In this document: one piece after another, positions 37,279-46,788 of the stretch
Numbering within the stretch: the first letter of the stretch is position 1
How the letters are laid out: each line of letters begins with the position of its first letter
From: Henckelia pumila
Taxonomy: Eukaryota > Streptophyta > Magnoliopsida > Lamiales > Gesneriaceae
Assembly: GCF_033568475.1 (NCBI RefSeq)
Contig: NC_133123.1
Location: 22,864,622 to 22,928,621, forward strand
Direction of reading: 5' to 3'
Length of the DNA: 64,000 nt
Made by a program: the position numbers and the translations under genes
The notes under the pieces: generated by a model
Databases searched by the model: none
What the model was told of the DNA's origin: nothing
What the model saw: only the letters and a program-made list of their open reading frames with translations

Positions 37279-37707
37279 TGATTCCTTCTCTGTATTTTCT
37301 CGCAGTTCAGTTATCAGTCAGTGTCCCAGGACGAGAGAAGAGAAGGAGCCTGCTGGGCCGCCAAGCGAATGGAATCTTAATATCCTGTGGTAATGTGCAA
37401 CATAATCTACCGTAGGCCTTTTTGCTTTTTTTTTTTTGTTTGAAGAAAAAAATGAATATCAATTTAAGATAATATTTTTGGGTACAATAAATTAATATAT
37501 ATTAAATTCGTGTGATTATTATATTTTTTATAAAGAGAATTCTTATGCGTGAACTCATTATTTGAATCTCATTTTATCCAACATGTAATTTCTCTTCAAT
37601 TTTGAAATATTGTCACTTTAATTTTTTTACCAATGATTTTTAAAAAATAAAAATAGTTGAAATCCACTTGAATTTAATTTTTCCAAACAACGCACTAGAA
37701 AATATAA
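37279..37707. other. Upstream region of F-box gene B
   Basis: Promoter-sized AT-rich DNA between the ATG of gene B and the terminal repeat at 37708. The TSD copy AAAATATAA occupies 37699-37707. No other feature is recognised. Confidence 0.5.
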
Positions 37708-37949
37708 GAGTCAATTATGAATAAATCCCCAAACCCAAACCTTTTTTTCTCCCAACTCCCTCCCTTAAAGATTCTTTTTTTGCACTCCCTAATGACCACA
37801 AAATTTGATTATTTTAATATTTAATTCTTGTACTCAATATGAGTTGTTTTGTGCTTAGATCTGAAGGTTTTATACTTATATCTAAAGATCTCTGTGCTTA
37901 TATCTCATGTTTTAATGCTTATTTTGGAACAAAGAATTATGTGCAAAAA

Positions 37950-37961
37950 TGGTATCAGAGC
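37950..37961 (+). promoter_or_regulatory. tRNA-Met primer-binding site
   Basis: TGGTATCAGAGC is the standard complement to the 3' end of initiator tRNA-Met used to prime minus-strand synthesis in Caulimoviridae. It lies 79 nt before the first ORF, within the leader. Confidence 0.92.
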
Positions 37962-38016
37962 TTTAGGTTAAATATTCAGACTTAATATTATTCGTTAACT
38001 CATACTTTTCTTTGTT

Positions 38017-38026
38017 GAGGAGAAGA
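38017..38026 (+). promoter_or_regulatory. 3' strand of the predicted leader shunt stem
   Basis: GAGGAGAAGA is an exact complement of TCTTCTCCTC at 45132-45141, and neighbouring bases (TTTG/CAAA) extend the helix after a small internal loop. It is followed by a T-rich stretch and an ATG at 38040, the usual arrangement of a shunt landing site. Confidence 0.65.
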
Positions 38027-38039
38027 TTTTTTACAAAAG

Positions 38040-38147
38040 ATGACTTCAAACGAAGGTTTGAATCAAGAGGATTTTATTTATATGAAATCCTATAAACAAG
38101 TTAATCTGTTCACAATAGATTACTTACGACAGAGAGATGATTTCTAA
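38040..38147 (+). CDS. Pararetrovirus ORF1, small protein of unknown function
   Basis: A 35-codon frame opens right after the leader (MTSNEGLNQEDF start) and overlaps the next ORF by 11 nt. No domain is recognised. It may be intact, or the remainder of a longer gene. Closely packed small ORFs are usual in the family. Confidence 0.5.
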   Translation: MTSNEGLNQEDFIYMKSYKQVNLFTIDYLRQRDDF

Positions 38148-38508
38148 CTCTCAATTTTTAGAAATTACCTCAGATTCCTCTAAACTCTCCGGAGATGTTA
38201 GAAAAATTCAAAAGACGGTATAATATTACAGCAATCAGCTGTATGAAATACCTCGGCAGATTGAAGGAATCCTTAAGAAACAAGAAGAAATTCTTATAAC
38301 CCTAAAGGATCTTCAAACTAAAATCACAAATTTAGAACAAACTTCAGGTTCTAGAAAAGGAAATACAGGAGGAAGGTTACCACTCTCGTTTAGTACCGAA
38401 CCGTTGTTACATCAGAAAGGTAAAACCAAAATGGTTCAAAAACCTTTAACTGATGATGAAAGGATGATTAATCTTATAAAAGCAGTATCAGAGAAAAACA
38501 CTATCTGA
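38137..38508 (+). pseudogene. Pararetrovirus ORF2, coiled-coil protein, one internal stop
   Basis: A 123-codon frame has a single TAA at 38221-38223. The middle is a predicted coiled coil (repeated I/L with K/E/Q, around 38260-38340), followed by a basic Gly/Arg/Lys-rich stretch. This composition recalls virion-associated or aphid-factor-type proteins of caulimovirids, but I cannot assign it. It ends in TGATG, overlapping a start of the next frame. Confidence 0.55.
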
Positions 38509-39905
38509 TGACTACTTTAGAGAGATTAAATCTCGAGGATCTACAAGATCTCGAGATTCTTTTGCGAATATCAAAGTAGTAGATCTAAAAATGAACTCCC
38601 CTAGGGTGAACAACCCATAGGGAATCCCCCAAGATATGCGGTTAAAACAGAAGAACCACATAGTAAGTTTCAGGTTGGAGAAAATTCACATCCAGCAGGA
38701 ACTAGATCAAGAAGGAGTAAAATCCCACTCCATCAAACTCCTTACGGAAAACTGTTTTAGATCCAATACATCCTTACGGGGTTATGTTAAACCTTGATGT
38801 TTTGGACTTAAAAAACAGAGAAGATCTTATAGATGATTGGACGTCAGCTATGAGAATTGCAGCAGGGACATTAGATCTCAATAAAGAAGGATTCATTAAA
38901 CTTCTAGAAATGAGTCTAATGGGATCTGTCAAGATTGCTTGGGAGATGACTATGCCAGATACGAAGGAATCAATCTTAGCAGAAGAATCCCTCAGCGAAA
39001 TTGGAGAAAGAATGGCCACCCTATTTAAATCACAATTCATAGAGGTAGACTATTTCAACAATCAAGATACAGAGAAAAAGAGAAGATACACTCAAGCTCT
39101 GTATAGCCTCGAGTTACATGATATATGTTTAGTTGATGAATACATTATGTTATTCACTAAATACAGATGGAATTCAGGAGTCGAGGAAAATGTAGCTATT
39201 CAGCTATTTTTCGCAAAAATGCCAAGTCCCTCGAGAGAAATGCTGATTAAAGAATACGTTCCAGGTCATCTTGACACTTTGGCAAGACGCGCGTCCTTTT
39301 TGAAAGGAAAATTGGCAGAATGGTGCCATATGGCAGCATTACAGAAGAACTACAAGAAAATAAGGGGTATAAATAAACGTACACCTTTATGTTGTAAAGA
39401 TAATGATCTTCCAACGATCATTGAAAACAGATCACAGGGATTTAAAAGGAAGAAATTCAGAAGTAATCCCTACAATAAAAGAATGAGAAGTTCTTGGAAA
39501 CCAAGAACATTTTGGTCCAAACAAAAGGCCAGATCTTATAGGTCAGGAAGAAGAAGTGGACCTACAAAAACATCCCCAGTAACAAGCTCATCACAAAGCA
39601 GGGGAAGAACACCATCAAGAAGAACTTTCAGGAGAACTCATACAAGAGCAAGTGAAAGTTTCAAGGATTGCAACTGCTGGACATGTGGAGCAAGAGGACA
39701 TATATCTACAAATTGTCCAGAAAACGAGAAAAAAGGAGTTAAATTTTTTGAAGCAACATCAGATATGGATGATGCGGTCTTCTTTCAAGATCTAGTCCAA
39801 GTATATCAATTTGAGGATATCCCCTCAGATGAAAGCATATACGAAGAAGATATATTGTTTAGTCAAGAAGATTCTGAGGATGGATCAGAATCAGAATCAG
39901 AATAA
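38508..39905 (+). pseudogene. Pararetrovirus coat protein, 5' part frameshifted
   Basis: From 38784 a frame of 373 codons is open. It contains the core region, a long Arg/Lys/Ser-rich stretch (about 39430-39650), the CCHC zinc knuckle C-x-C-x2-C-x4-H-x4-C near 39670-39720 that defines caulimovirid coat proteins, and an acidic C-terminal tail of E/D/S. Upstream, 38508-38780 holds related sequence in at least three frames with stops near 38578, 38622 and 38758, so the N-terminal part is broken. The coat protein assembles the capsid and binds pregenomic RNA. Confidence 0.87.
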
Positions 39906-41109
39906 AGAAGAAGTGTTTCGGCATGAAACACATGAAAGTTTGGCTGGATTCTTTAGCCAAACCACGATATCTCATAATATGGTCCAAAGGATTATGAGAG
40001 AAAATCCAACGTTACAAAAGTACCAGGGATTTTCGGCAGGACAAGTAGAAAGAGTCTTAGGCAACCTAGGGCTTAGACAAAGAAGACATAATTTGATTTA
40101 CAAAGTATCCAGAAGGGAAATGACAATCCCCATGGAGTTAACAAGTAATCAAATAGAGATGCAGTTAATTACTTTTGAAGAAATAAGAGAGGAATTGCAA
40201 AAGTTGAAAGGTGAGGTAGCAAGGACGATGTCTTGGATTCATATTGGAGCAATCCAAATAATGATCAAGACAACTTTTAAAGAAGGAATAGATTCACCCA
40301 TAGATATCGTAGTATGCGATAAAAGAATGGGAAATATTCAAGATGCTGCCCTGGGTACTATCTCAGGAAATCTTTGTGCAGGAAAAATTGTAGGAGTTAT
40401 CTATCCAATAATAGCCTACAATTTAGCTGACAGGGACTTTAGTCGAGCCTTGACGTTGCATCAAAACTTCAAGGAAAAGAGACTAATGAAGGAAGGTAAT
40501 AGACAATATTCTATTACATATCAAATTTCATATGCTCTTTCTAATACTCATCATTCTGAATTATTTATTAGAAATGAGTTCATTGAAATTCCAGAGATCT
40601 TTGGGAAAGTTGCTCATGCAATATACCCAGAAAAAATCGAGTTTCCTTTAATTCAGGAAACAGACATTCAAATCCAAGACAGACCGGTTCTATACAGAGA
40701 CCTTAAAATAGAACCTCAAAGGTTATCTTTTCAAGGAAACCGAATGACAAGTAGGAGATGAGACAAATCTCCTATTCAAGAAATTCCACCAGAAGAAAAA
40801 GAGTTTTCTATAATAGGAAAACTTAGATCTCCAGAAGGATGGAAAGAAGTGAAAATAGTATTCGATATTACAAGTCATCGGAACCAGTTCCCTTGTAACT
40901 CGATTTACTATTTGGAACAACATGAAAAAGGAACTTACCAAGGATTAATAAATATTGGAGAATTGGAAGTTCAAATATGTGGAATTCCAGGAAAAGAAGT
41001 GGATCAGCTCATTCTTGGCCTAGAGTTTCTGGAGGACCATAAACCATGGAAACGCCTTGAAAAAGAAATAGAGTTCATGGCAAAAGAAAAGACTTGGAAG
41101 ATTCAATAA
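39811..41109 (+). pseudogene. Pararetrovirus movement protein (30K superfamily), one in-frame stop
   Basis: The frame overlaps the coat gene by about 95 nt. The core DKRMGNIQDAALGTISGNLC at about 40316-40376 and the following YNLADRDFS block are the movement-protein signature that carries virus through plasmodesmata. A TGA at 40759-40761 interrupts the frame, which then stays open to 41109 (LILGLEFLEDHKPW). Lying after rather than before the coat gene is the informative feature for classification. Confidence 0.85.
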
Positions 41110-41121
41110 GAATTCTACGAA

Positions 41122-41388
41122 ATGGAAAACCAAGAGAATTGGATAAGGGACAATCCCTTAATCAGATTCGAGAACTCTGTTTACAAACAGAGGAAGAAGC
41201 AGTTGTTGAAATTAGTAAGTCATAAACATGATTTACTAGATCGCATCGAAGAGGTAGAAAGGAGTAACCATACTCTACCTTCTGAAGCCTTAGGAAGACT
41301 AAAGGTGAATAGTCTTAATCGGCTTACTGAGTTACAACACAGTCTATTAAAAATGGCAGGGCCATTTAGTAATCCCTTTAAAAAATGA
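41122..41388 (+). CDS. Pararetrovirus 88-codon ORF, unknown, coiled-coil
   Basis: The product is short and highly charged, with heptads of L/I/V (KLVSHKHDLLDRIEEVERS) and a basic end (PFSNPFKK). It could be a virion-associated-type protein, by coiled coil and basic C-terminus only. The stop overlaps the next start as ATGA (41385-41388), typical of caulimovirid gene junctions. Confidence 0.5.
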   Translation: MENQENWIRDNPLIRFENSVYKQRKKQLLKLVSHKHDLLDRIEEVERSNHTLPSEALGRLKVNSLNRLTELQHSLLKMAGPFSNPFKK

Positions 41389-43409
41389 CAACAAATCCTT
41401 TCTCCATATACATTCCGATAGGGATGTTGTATGAACAATATAAGGCTGAATACTTTGCAGCTTATATTGATTCGGAAGCAGGAATTTGTACAGCAAAAAG
41501 AGGAGTCTTCCCTGAAAAATGTGAAGAAGATTTGCCAAAAATTGCTTGACGAGATTTCTCTCGAAAATTTTAATTCTTTGCAAAGGAATAAAACAAGCAG
41601 AGATCCTTATAGGAGGAGCAGGTCAGACATCTTGGTACAAGGTAAAGACACCACCAATCTATTTCCATGATACAGGAGCTGATATCCTGTTAGGAAATAA
41701 CTTCTTACAAATGTTTAAGAAGTACACACAAGACAATGAGTCAAGAAGACTTATGTTCACTACAATTTGTGATCATAAAATTATCATTCAAAGAATCAAA
41801 GTTGCTTTTTATCGACAATTGCCGATAATATTTCGCAGCCAGCATGGTGATAAGGGACAACTTTTTCACCCAAAAATGAAAGATCCAAGAAGGTTTGGAG
41901 AAACCATGTTGAAAATAACAACAGAACAAGAACTCCAAACAGAGGATATGGAGCTTCTCAAGGTAACTCTAAATCATAGAGATATAGAGTTAGAAAATAA
42001 GGTATCCCTTGAAGATGTCAAAAAGAGGCTCAAAGAAAGTTATAATGAGCATCCTTTGGCATGGTGGGATAGACATCAACTCAAAGCCTGTCTTACTCTA
42101 AAAGAAGGCAAATAGTATGAATTCGTCAGATATAAGCCTATTCCGATGAACATAACAGATCAAAGGGATATGAGAATGATTATCAAGGAACATTTGGACC
42201 TTGGTCTAATCAAAGAAGGAGTTTCACCATATAGTAGCCCAGGTTTTCTGGTCAGAAATCATGGTGAAATAAAAAGAGGAAAACCCAGATTAGTCATTAA
42301 CTACCAAGGTATTAATAAAATCCTGGAGTTTGACGGGTACTTCATACCTAGTAGAGAACATCTAATTAGCTGTGTACGAAATGCTAGAGTGTTCTCAAAA
42401 TTTGATTGTAAGTCTGGATTCTACCAGATAAGAATGGAAAAAGGCAGTAAGAAATTCACAGCCTTCTCTACTCCACAAGGACACTATATTTGGGAAGTTA
42501 TGCCTATGGGATTGGCTAATGCACCCAAGATATTTCAAAGAAAGATGGATAACCTTTTTAAAGATTATTTCAACTTTATGTTTGTTTATATTGATGATAT
42601 TCTTATAGCATCAAAAAATATAGACGAACACGTTAAACACTTAGAGATTTTTTCTAAAATTTGTAAACAAGAAGGACTGGTGTTATCTGAAAAGAAAGCA
42701 GTCATAGCAACAAGGAAAATTGAATTCCTCGGTATTGAGATTGATGAAACTGGAATAATTCTACAACCCCATATTGTGGAAAAGGTAAAGAATTTTCCAG
42801 ATAAACTCAAAGATGTAAAACAGCTCCAGAGTTTTCTTGGAGTAGTTAATTTTGCAGGGATGTTCATTAACAATCTAGCAATGTACAGAAAGGTGTTCAG
42901 TCCTTTATTAAAAAAGGATGCTAGGTTTATATGGACCGATGACCATACTAAAGGGGTAAACCAATTAAAAGAGATATGTAAGAATCTCCCAAAAATGGCT
43001 ATACCCGTAGATAAAGATGATCTGGTATTATTTACGGATGCCAGCGACGATTGGTGGGTGGCAGTCCTTACCAAAATCACTCCAGATGGGGAAATACCAT
43101 GCAGATACTGTAGCGGTCTTTTTTCATAATCTGAGGCCATTAGATGGCATATCAACGAGAAGGAATTTTATGCGGTTAAAAGGGCTTTTGAAAAATAGCC
43201 ATTATTTTTACTTGCTAAAAAATTTCACTCTGAAGGTTGATAACACCCAGGTAAAAACTTTCCTAAAGAATAAGATTGAATCTAAACCTGAGAAAGCTAG
43301 GTTATTAAGATGGCAAGCTTTATGTCAAAATTATATTTTTGATATTGTTATTATTAAATCTCATGAAAATATTCTTGCAGATTTTTTAACAAGAGATGGA
43401 AGGCAGTGA
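41385..43409 (+). pseudogene. Pararetrovirus protease-reverse transcriptase-RNase H, broken
   Basis: Order: aspartic protease (41385 on), reverse transcriptase, RNase H. The protease active-site triplet D-S/T-G reads D-S-E, so the glycine is lost. A stop and frame change lie near 41545. A GADILLGNNFLQ block (about 41678-41710) follows in the new frame. A TAG at 42113 precedes the RT, which is open from 42116 to 43129 with PRLVINYQGIN, FDCKSGFYQI, MPMGLANAPKIFQ and the catalytic YIDD (about 42590). The RNase H begins LFTDASDD near 43027 and is cut by TAA at 43127 and another stop near 43197 before ending LADFLTRDGRQ. The last 14 nt overlap the next ORF. Confidence 0.92.
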
Positions 43410-44313
43410 CGTGGATTCCATCCTGAAAATGCAGAGGCATCTCAGGGAACACCTTGGGTTGCTTCAAAACGAGTTCAACCAGTTAGCCATTAATGCTGAA
43501 ATGGCCGGCAGGTTACAACAAGCTGATCGGATCAAAGTATCTAATCGAATTATAGGATGTATGCAAGCTCAAACACAACTATGGGCTGCTATTCAAGGGC
43601 CAATTGTGAAGGCTATAGAGAAACCATTGGTTTCTCATAAACAAGATATACTAAAACCATTGGTTTTACAAGAACAAGAAATACAACCACCGGTTGTGAA
43701 ACAAGATGTTGAGGAATCTAAAACTCAAGAAACAAGAGCTAATCTATCATCAGCCTTTGATGATCTGGATGAAGCAACAATTGATGAGGATAACTCATCA
43801 ATTCAACCCTCCGCCTCTGGGGTAAAAGAGGAAGAGATCAATCTTAGGCCTAACACTGACAAGGGCAAATCTAAGATTGATACTAATCCATCTATTATTT
43901 CTCCATTCCAGGTTTATCAACAGAAGTGGGAGAAATTGAATACAAGGAATGAAATCAACCCGAACACTTGCAGGGTTGATGTTGCAGGAATATATCCAAG
44001 GGTTTGGCTAAAAAACAATGTCAATCCTAAAGATGTAAAACTCTGGTATGAATTTGGGGCTTTGGCCTCAGTTTATACAACGTCACCAAGCTTTCTGAAG
44101 ATATCACAGTTACCAAAATGGATTCAGGAAGCAGTCCAAGAAACATGGGCAAATAATGATCATTTGTCCAGAGGAGATGTGCTTGAGTTATATTTTTTCA
44201 GTGCAGCTCCAGAACCAACAGTGAAAGGATCACACGAACCCTTTCATTTTATCAAGCTGAGGAGACCTGATATAAACAGTCATAAATTTATCAAGGATCC
44301 TAAAACTGAATAA
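43396..44313 (+). CDS. Pararetrovirus transactivator-like (TAV) ORF
   Basis: A 305-codon open frame starts inside the end of the RNase H frame, the position of the translational transactivator/viroplasmin gene in caulimoviruses, cavemoviruses and solendoviruses. The N-terminal third is helical and Gln/Leu-rich, the middle acidic and low in complexity, and the C-terminal third has a compact aromatic region (NPNTCRVDVAGIYPRVWLK, DVKLWYEFGALASVY) like the RNase H-type fold seen in such proteins. The assignment rests on position and general features. In the family this protein allows reinitiation on polycistronic RNA. Confidence 0.65.
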   Translation: MEGSDVDSILKMQRHLREHLGLLQNEFNQLAINAEMAGRLQQADRIKVSNRIIGCMQAQTQLWAAIQGPIVKAIEKPLVSHKQDILKPLVLQEQEIQPPVVKQDVEESKTQETRANLSSAFDDLDEATIDEDNSSIQPSASGVKEEEINLRPNTDKGKSKIDTNPSIISPFQVYQQKWEKLNTRNEINPNTCRVDVAGIYPRVWLKNNVNPKDVKLWYEFGALASVYTTSPSFLKISQLPKWIQEAVQETWANNDHLSRGDVLELYFFSAAPEPTVKGSHEPFHFIKLRRPDINSHKFIKDPKTE

Positions 44314-44790
44314 AATACCCTTGGTGTCCACTTTCGGGGAAAATGAGATCTCAATCAGAAGGGCATGGGGTATTTGAGTCTGTCTTACTGAGATGGACAA
44401 AGTCAAGTTTCCATTCAAATTTTATCACAATTCTGTGAACGGATCGTTCCTGTTGAACACAATGATAGGAAAAACTACACCATTTGCGAAAGAACTCTTC
44501 GAAAAAAAGAGAAATCTTTTGTGGAACAACAAGCTGCCGGGGAGTAAAGAAACTCGTCGAAAATTTTGTAACATGGCTCATATTGGACGATGGTCAGAGA
44601 ATATCTGCCCAGAATGCCCAAATCAGAAGGAGCCAGAATTTGCAAAAACCTTTAGACCCCGAACGGATCGAAAGGATTTTTCCAAGACAAGCAAAGGTGG
44701 ACAAGGACCACCAAAGATGCGTTTTCACAGGGGTCTACTTCAAAAGCAAAAGATGCCCCGACAACAATAAAACAGGCATGTGAGGAGAAT
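44314..44790 (+). pseudogene. Remnant of the 3' end of the transactivator ORF
   Basis: Frames of 125 and 99 codons overlap here (44393-44770 and 44484-44783). Cys- and Lys-rich segments switch frame near 44580, suggesting one original C-terminal extension broken by frameshifts. Function unknown. Confidence 0.4.
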
Positions 44791-44821
44791 AAAGCCAAAA
44801 GAAAGTGGCAGACATGTGATT

Positions 44822-44990
44822 CCTCTACTGGTAAAAGATGCCATCAATAAATGGCATAAAAAATTCAAGACAGCTGCCTCCTCCACTAGTAAAAGATGCC
44901 ATAAATAATGGCATAAAGAAATACAAGACAGCTGTAAGATTCCCTGAAGTTTCTCGGTGAAACGAGTGGAACTACAGCTATAAATACAGG
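44822..44990 (+). promoter_or_regulatory. Pararetrovirus promoter with duplicated enhancer-like repeat
   Basis: A segment GGTAAAAGATGCCATCAATA...CAAGACAGCTG (44822-44876) is repeated imperfectly at 44880-44934, each with the small palindrome ATGCCAT...ATGGCAT. The TATA box TATAAATA lies at 44979-44986. This corresponds to the pregenomic RNA promoter after the last gene in caulimovirids. Transcription would start near 45010. Confidence 0.8.
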
Positions 44991-45009
44991 CATTTGAGGA
45001 AGCTGAAGA

Positions 45010-45514
45010 CATCGATCATTCCCTTCAGTTTTCTTACGAATAAAATTGTTGTAATATTTCTCTTTCTATTGTAATAATTTTTCGTTGATGTATCTTAAGA
45101 ACGAGGCTACTATGAGTAGCTAAACAAGTTGTCTTCTCCTCTTCAAAGGAGTTGATTTATGTAATAATATTATGTCTGAATAATTTTTCTAAAGTCTCTT
45201 GTTCTTTCATGTTCATATTTTATAATTAAATTTATATACCATACGCCTTAAGGTAGAAAACGAATTAAGGCTGTGCTGGGTGTCGTTGAAGGAGCTTGTG
45301 CAGAAACCATCTGTTGCGACTACGTGGTTGGAGTGTGAGGAGCACTTCGTAAAACTCGGCAGGTATGATCCAACGACATTATGGTCAAATAGGTATTTAA
45401 ATTTGATTCATTTTACGGAAGCATGTTGGACCCTAATCTAAAGTATATAGGCTGGAAACCTTGCGCAACCAATAGTTTTTCACGACATGAACTGGTTCGA
45501 TAGGTAAAACAACG
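45010..45514 (+). other. Pararetrovirus pregenomic RNA leader, 5' portion
   Basis: It has an AATAAA at 45039-45044 suitable for RNA 3'-end formation, a 3-codon sORF (45112-45123) and a stem strand TCTTCTCCTC at 45132-45141. The remaining leader continues to the inner end of the right terminal repeat. In the integrated copy this leader is separated from its 3' half (37843-38039). Confidence 0.7.
45112..45123 (+). promoter_or_regulatory. Leader short ORF (ATG AGT AGC TAA)
   Basis: This three-codon ORF ends 8 nt before the stem strand. In caulimovirids a short ORF ending a few nucleotides before a stable stem drives ribosome shunting. Its function here is inferred from geometry. Confidence 0.6.
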
Positions 45515-45722
45515 CCAAAGTACAAAAGATTAGTTAAATACTTGTTTAATCAAAATTGGGGACCACTAGGAAGTGCAAACTAAAAAATTTGAATGTAGGG
45601 AGTTAGGAGAAATTTATGTTTAGGTTTAGGGATTTTAAAATAATTACCCCAAAATATAAGCAATTTTATTTGAAATCAAATAAAGTAATTTAGATAGTGC
45701 TTGCAGTGAGTATAAATAACTG

Positions 45723-46788
45723 TAGAGATGTCAAAATGGGTTGAGTTAGAAATTTATCACCAAATCCGTCTATATAATAGAGCGGGGCAGGCCAACTCAA
45801 TCCAACAGACCCAACCTACTTTGACAGCTCTATCCACATTAGGCAAGAACATGGGCGGAGGCGACTAAGACCCGGTGTGGGCAGCAACCCACAGCAACCC
45901 ATACTGGTCCCAAAAAAAAGTTGTATATATATATAGGCCCAAAACATTTATATATATATAATATAGAAAATTTTAATGCAATTTATGCAAAAATTAAATT
46001 TTTACGTGAAATTTATTGATGTTTTGGTATGCCACTAACATGATCTTACTTAATATATAGTGTTTGTGTGTGTATATTATGTATAATTTGTAGATTCAAA
46101 TTTTATATTTTTTATATGCTATTATTTACGTGTTTAGTTGTTCATACTAAATCCAAAAAAACAATAATAATTTTTTTTATTTATAAATTTTTAGATCCAA
46201 AATTTACCTCATTTGTACAGTTTGTACAATGTATTTTTCTCACGAGTAATAAGTGTCATGCGTTTTGAATTTTGATTAACAACCATTACAATTCATATTA
46301 CTTGTTTCATATTTCAAATTCTTTACAAAACCCACAATTTCACCAAATTTTAGGTCTACTTTTTTTTTTTTTTTTTTCCTTTTGCAATTAGGAGTGAATA
46401 TAATTGATGCTTATTTTTTCGAATGTAGAGTGTACATTTTCTACCAAATTTACTTTTGATTACGGATTCTGTACACAATGTTATTCGTCATTTTTTCTGG
46501 CGTTTTTCATCAACTTGTAAATGTCCTTCTGATCGTGTGTAGTTTGTGTTCGAACCTAAGATACATTATTTATGGTTCTCGATTAAAATTAATTTTTTTT
46601 GCGTTATAATTATAATATATTGTTGCATACACTCAACCAAAATCCTAGCTCCGCCCCTCGGCAAAATGGGACGGGCCGACCTACTTTTTAGGTGAGTTGG
46701 AAAATTGTCAACCCAACTCAACTCAACCCACCAATTTTATATGATGGGCGGGCCAATACGACGGACCTAACCCATTTTGACCCCTCTA
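45723..46788. mobile_element. TIR element with TCAAAATGGGTT ends, interrupted
   Basis: The left end TAGAGATGTCAAAATGGGTT and right end AACCCATTTTGACCCCTCTA are inverted. Both flanks contain GGGCGGGCCAA/GGCAGGCCAAC-like runs. A second element (45850-46659) is inserted within. No coding capacity. Confidence 0.65.
45850..46659. mobile_element. hAT-like non-autonomous element, nested
   Basis: The ends CATGGGCGGAG and, inverted, GAGGGGCGGAG resemble those of the element at 58201-59337. The flanks GGCAAGAA (45842-45849) and GGCAAAAT (46660-46667) agree at 6 of 8 bases, suggesting an old 8-bp duplication. It is noncoding and AT-rich with a poly-T run near 46361. Confidence 0.55.

Larger units (their letters stand above)
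37843..45514 (+). mobile_element. Endogenous pararetrovirus (Caulimoviridae, cavemovirus/solendovirus-like), inactivated
   Basis: About 7.7 kb, close to a whole caulimovirid genome. Order on the plus strand: leader end, tRNA-Met primer site, two small ORFs, coat protein with zinc knuckle, movement protein, an 88-codon ORF, protease-RT-RNase H, transactivator-like ORF, promoter with TATA, leader start. Coat protein before movement protein is the order I associate with cavemoviruses and solendoviruses. There are no LTRs and no integrase, which separates it from Ty3/gypsy elements. Stops or frameshifts hit the coat, movement, protease, RT and RNase H regions. The ends lie within the RNA leader, so the copy is linearised there and is not terminally redundant. 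Confidence 0.92.
37708..45650. mobile_element. Terminal-inverted-repeat shell with 9-bp duplication, containing a pararetrovirus
   Basis: About 135 nt at 37708-37842 is an imperfect inverted copy of 45515-45650. Left blocks include ATCCCCAAACCCAAACC, TTTCTCCCAACTCCCT, TTGCACTCCCTAATGACC and AAATTTGATTA; the right end, read in reverse, gives the same blocks with scattered changes. The outer ends abut AAAATATAA on both sides (37699-37707, 45651-45659), a 9-bp duplication fitting a Mutator-type element. No transposase is present. The simplest reading is a foldback MITE into which the virus integrated near its centre. Confidence 0.82.

Noticed and set aside
37950-37961. Primer-binding site as evidence for an LTR retrotransposon
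   Set aside because: The same tRNA-Met site is used by Copia and Ty3 elements, but no LTR pair flanks it, there is no integrase, and movement-protein and coat-protein signatures identify a pararetrovirus.
42146-43129. Ty3/gypsy RT as an alternative identity for the YIDD polymerase
   Set aside because: Order with movement and coat protein genes, absence of integrase after RNase H, and the following transactivator-like ORF fit Caulimoviridae instead.
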